Shown here piece after piece: positions 60,216 to 64,000 of a stretch of DNA of 64,000 nt. Where the stretch lies: positions 1 to 64,000 of the forward strand of contig JAFUGY010000029.1 in the NCBI GenBank assembly GCA_017469115.1. The letters run 5' to 3'. The translations under genes and the position numbers were made by a program. The notes under the pieces were generated by a model. That model ran no database searches. It saw only the letters and a program-made list of their open reading frames with translations, and was not told the DNA's origin. The number at the start of each line of letters is the position of its first letter. Positions within the stretch are counted from its first letter, which is position 1. This stretch comes from Oscillospiraceae bacterium (GTDB lineage Bacteria; Bacillota; Clostridia; Oscillospirales; Oscillospiraceae).

Positions 60216-60244
60216 AGAGGCGCAGAATTCTGCGCCTCTTTTTC
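60216..60244 (+). terminator. Rho-independent terminator of rpsT
   Basis: Palindromic AGAGGCGCAGAATTCTGCGCCTCT followed by TTTTTC; the arms can pair as a 10-bp stem. Confidence 0.85.
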
Positions 60245-60256
60245 GTAGAGGAAAAA

Positions 60257-61147
60257 ATGCAGAAAAAAATGATGATCATTGTGAATCCTGTTGCAGGGCG
60301 CGGCGGATATGCATTGAATTTTGGCGAAGCGATGCGTATTTTTGCCCACGGAGGATTCACCACAACGCTGTATTTCACAAGCGCGAAGGGCGACGCCACA
60401 CGTTTTGCAAAAGAATATGGGAAAGACTATGATGTTGTATCCTGTATCGGCGGAGACGGAACGCTCAGTGAGGTTCTTTCCGGGCTGATGAAGATGGAGA
60501 ACCCTCCCCCGGTCGGTTATATTCCGATGGGAACCGCAAATGATGTTGCTACCACACTGCATATTCCGAAAAATGACACTGTCGGTGCTGCAAGCCTGAT
60601 TGTAAACGGAGAACCCCATCCTTATGATGTGGGAGGCTTCGGTGAGGATCAGTATTTTGCCTATATTGCGGGTTTCGGTGCCTTTACAAATGTCAGTTAT
60701 TCCACTCCGCAGGATCAGAAGAATGTGCTCGGCCATCTGGCGTATGTGCTGCAGGGTATGGCGGAACTGCCCAATATTGAAACGGTGCATACCAGAGTTG
60801 AATTTGACGACGGAGTTATCGATACAAATCTTGTATACGGAAGTATGTCTAACTCCACTTCTGTTGCGGGAATTGTAAAGCTGAAGGAGAATATGGTCAG
60901 CCTCGGAGACGGTTATTCCGAGCTTGTGCTTGTAAAGGATCCAAAGGATGTTGGAGGATTCGGTGAAATCCTCTCCTCCGTTCTCTCCGGAAGATTCGAC
61001 GGCGACAAACTCATCATCCTGCATACCAGAAAAGCGAAATTTATCTTTGACCATCCGGTGGCCTGGACGCGGGACGGCGAAGATGGCGGAAAACACAGCG
61101 AAGTCACGCTTGTTAATTATAACAGGCCGGTTCAGCTGATTTTTTGA
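60257..61147 (+). CDS. Diacylglycerol kinase-family lipid kinase
   Basis: 296 residues. IIVNPVAGRGGYALNF, VSCIGGDGTLSEVLSGL (the GGDGT nucleotide motif), and YIPMGTANDVATTLHIP are the three key blocks of the DagK/YegS fold. Members phosphorylate diacylglycerol, undecaprenol-related or sphingoid lipids at the inner membrane face. It follows rpsT after a terminator. Confidence 0.9.
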   Translation: MQKKMMIIVNPVAGRGGYALNFGEAMRIFAHGGFTTTLYFTSAKGDATRFAKEYGKDYDVVSCIGGDGTLSEVLSGLMKMENPPPVGYIPMGTANDVATTLHIPKNDTVGAASLIVNGEPHPYDVGGFGEDQYFAYIAGFGAFTNVSYSTPQDQKNVLGHLAYVLQGMAELPNIETVHTRVEFDDGVIDTNLVYGSMSNSTSVAGIVKLKENMVSLGDGYSELVLVKDPKDVGGFGEILSSVLSGRFDGDKLIILHTRKAKFIFDHPVAWTRDGEDGGKHSEVTLVNYNRPVQLIF

Positions 61148-61236
61148 AAACGGACGGTAGAAAACGGGATTGAAAAAGCCGGCTGGTATGAGTATAATAA
61201 AAGGCGTTCCAGAAAGAAACAGAAAGAGGTGCTACT

Positions 61237-62631
<1,395 letters not shown>

Positions 62632-62645
62632 TTCAGACGGAAAGA

Positions 62646-64000
62646 ATGAGAAATGCTGATTTCTTTAAAGTTTTTGCACTGATTCTGGGGGCGCTTCTGC
62701 TGTTTGCCTGCTCAGCTTTTTGCCTTGCCTATGTTTTCTCCTCCTATGCCACACCGCAGGCGCTGCTGGCGGAGGGAGGAGGTATGAGCAGCCAGGGCGG
62801 CATTTTTCAGGGGCTTGGTTTGAAAAATGCCCCTCCCCCGGAAAGTGTTACCGTCGATTACCTGAACGGGATTGATACGGGAGCAAACGGGGAGCCGTTC
62901 ACCTTGTCAACGGACGGTTCCCAGCTCTTTCTGGATTGCGAGCCGTCTACCCCGGAAGGAAGGCTTCTGTTTAACTTTTTGAAAAAAGCCTGGTCCTTTC
63001 AGATCGACAAAGCGGAAATAGACGATTTGAAAGCTGCCGTGACAGTCTATATTACCTGCCCGGATACAGCACTTCTTGCGCAGCCTCTGGAACAGGCGGT
63101 TACAGCTTATTTGATGCAGAAGGTCGCAGCAACCGGCAATGTGGAAGAAATATACGAAGAGAACGGCCGTTTTCGAAAAGAAGTAACCGACGAGGCTTTC
63201 TGGAGTGCGCTCGGAACGGTCAGCGCAGAGGCAGGGCAGAGATACAGCGTTACGGTAAGCGCAACACTGAACCTTGAATTTTATGAGCGAAGCTGGCACA
63301 TTATGAATCCGGCAATGCTCAATAATACCCTTGATATGCGTGTGCAGGCACTTCATGCCTCAGCAGTTGACGGGCAAAGCTATATTGCGAAAGACTATCA
63401 AATCGAAGAGGCCGCCGTGAAGGGTCCTTTGCCGGATCAGACAAAATTCGGCATGACGTACGACCCTACGGAGGTCTCTGCTGTTCTGGAGAGTTTTACC
63501 GCACGAAAACTGATCGGAGATCAGAAACTCTGCTGGTCTCCGGATGTACCCTATGTAAACGGATCCCCGATTCGCTATTATCTGGATGACAGCCTTCTGA
63601 TGCTGGAATGGCAGGAGGAAGAAGCCGGCATGGTCGGCACTTTTTCGGAGGTTTTTGTGGCAGACGGGTCGCAGTTTCGCCGCAAGATTGCCGGAGACGA
63701 TTATGAGTATCAGCACTTTTTCTATGCTACCCAGCTGGCCCAGCAGGCCAATGCGGTTCTGGCAGTGGGAGGGGATCTCTATCATCACGGCAGAAACTGC
63801 GGCATCGTGGTATATAACCGCACCATCTATCGCTTTGAGCCCTCCACCTGTGACGTCTGCTATATTGATGCAGACGGAGATATGCATTTTTCCTATCGAA
63901 ATCAGTTTTCCACCATCGAAGAAGCGCAGCGCTTTGTAGAAGAAAATAATATTCTGTATTCCATCTGTTTTGGACCTGTGATGATTGACAACGGTGTGGA
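62646..64000 (+). CDS. NAGPA-domain (phosphodiester glycosidase-like) protein, 3' end outside window
   Basis: At least 451 codons remain open to the window edge. An N-terminal hydrophobic signal/anchor (FFKVFALILGALLLFACSAF) precedes a long extracytoplasmic part. The C-terminal portion seen (LAQQANAVLAVGGDLYHHGR, NCGIVVYNRTIYRF, then ICFGPVMIDNGV) matches the phosphodiester glycosidase (NAGPA) domain, related to EpsL/exopolysaccharide proteins. Probably surface glycan modification. Starts 14 bases after asnS. No strong ribosome site seen. Confidence 0.75.
   Translation, partial: MRNADFFKVFALILGALLLFACSAFCLAYVFSSYATPQALLAEGGGMSSQGGIFQGLGLKNAPPPESVTVDYLNGIDTGANGEPFTLSTDGSQLFLDCEPSTPEGRLLFNFLKKAWSFQIDKAEIDDLKAAVTVYITCPDTALLAQPLEQAVTAYLMQKVAATGNVEEIYEENGRFRKEVTDEAFWSALGTVSAEAGQRYSVTVSATLNLEFYERSWHIMNPAMLNNTLDMRVQALHASAVDGQSYIAKDYQIEEAAVKGPLPDQTKFGMTYDPTEVSAVLESFTARKLIGDQKLCWSPDVPYVNGSPIRYYLDDSLLMLEWQEEEAGMVGTFSEVFVADGSQFRRKIAGDDYEYQHFFYATQLAQQANAVLAVGGDLYHHGRNCGIVVYNRTIYRFEPSTCDVCYIDADGDMHFSYRNQFSTIEEAQRFVEENNILYSICFGPVMIDNGV

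Overview
The window is chromosomal DNA of a Bacillota bacterium, most likely an anaerobic gut member of class Clostridia. The evidence is a Bacillus/Clostridium-type origin cluster (dnaA, dnaN, yaaA, recF, remB, gyrB, gyrA), strong AGGAGG ribosome sites, perfect parS palindromes, a CIRCE element, a BirA operator, a two-gene SUF system and several genes typical of gut anaerobes (phloretin-hydrolase-like enzymes, EtfAB, a GH2 enzyme, pxpABC). I could not place it to genus.

Layout. 1-4.3 kb: end of an esterase gene, a phosphotriesterase-family hydrolase, then on the other strand a small protein, etfA, etfB and the decayed end of an acyl-CoA dehydrogenase gene. 4.3-7.7 kb: mobile-element remnants (small DNA-binding protein, excisionase, tyrosine integrase, a 45-bp tRNA-Pro 3' end as attachment core, a RepA-like ATPase and an iteron-like region). 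7.7-14.5 kb: a metal P-type ATPase with divergent TetR regulator, a GNAT enzyme, a GH2 glycosidase, a tiny basic protein and a MarR regulator with a textbook operator.

14.5-30.1 kb is the most striking part: a catabolic island with three paralogous PhlG/phloretin-hydrolase-like C-C hydrolases, two paralogous large alpha/beta hydrolases, a GATase1-like protein, a degenerate SDR, a complete Opp/Dpp-type ABC importer, a MATE exporter and a LysR regulator. Three transcription units carry the same 13-bp T-N11-A palindrome (TTCC-N5-GGAA), each centred exactly 28 bp upstream of a -35 hexamer. This points to one LysR-controlled regulon for uptake and hydrolysis of, probably, an acylphloroglucinol or flavonoid-like plant compound. 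The substrate is inference.

30.4-47.2 kb: threonine aldolase, pxpABC (5-oxoprolinase), a CIRCE-controlled Hsp20, C69 and S66 peptidases, MntP, a DtxR-SufC-SufB-like unit, a membrane protein fused to an E2-like acyltransferase domain, MgtE behind a 32-codon leader ORF with an attenuator-like stem, bioY-birA under a BirA operator, and an overlapping Fe-alcohol dehydrogenase/cupin/DUF3990 operon. 47.2-64 kb: rnhA, gyrA, gyrB, remB, recF, yaaA, dnaN, dnaA, serS, parB, parA on the minus strand. Coding then switches strand at a region with two parS sites (59.6-59.9 kb) to rpsT, a lipid kinase, asnS and the start of a NAGPA-domain protein cut by the window end.

All calls come from reading the sequence by eye. 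Start sites were moved from the longest ORF where a ribosome site or family alignment favoured an internal codon. Coordinates of short motifs may be off by a base.
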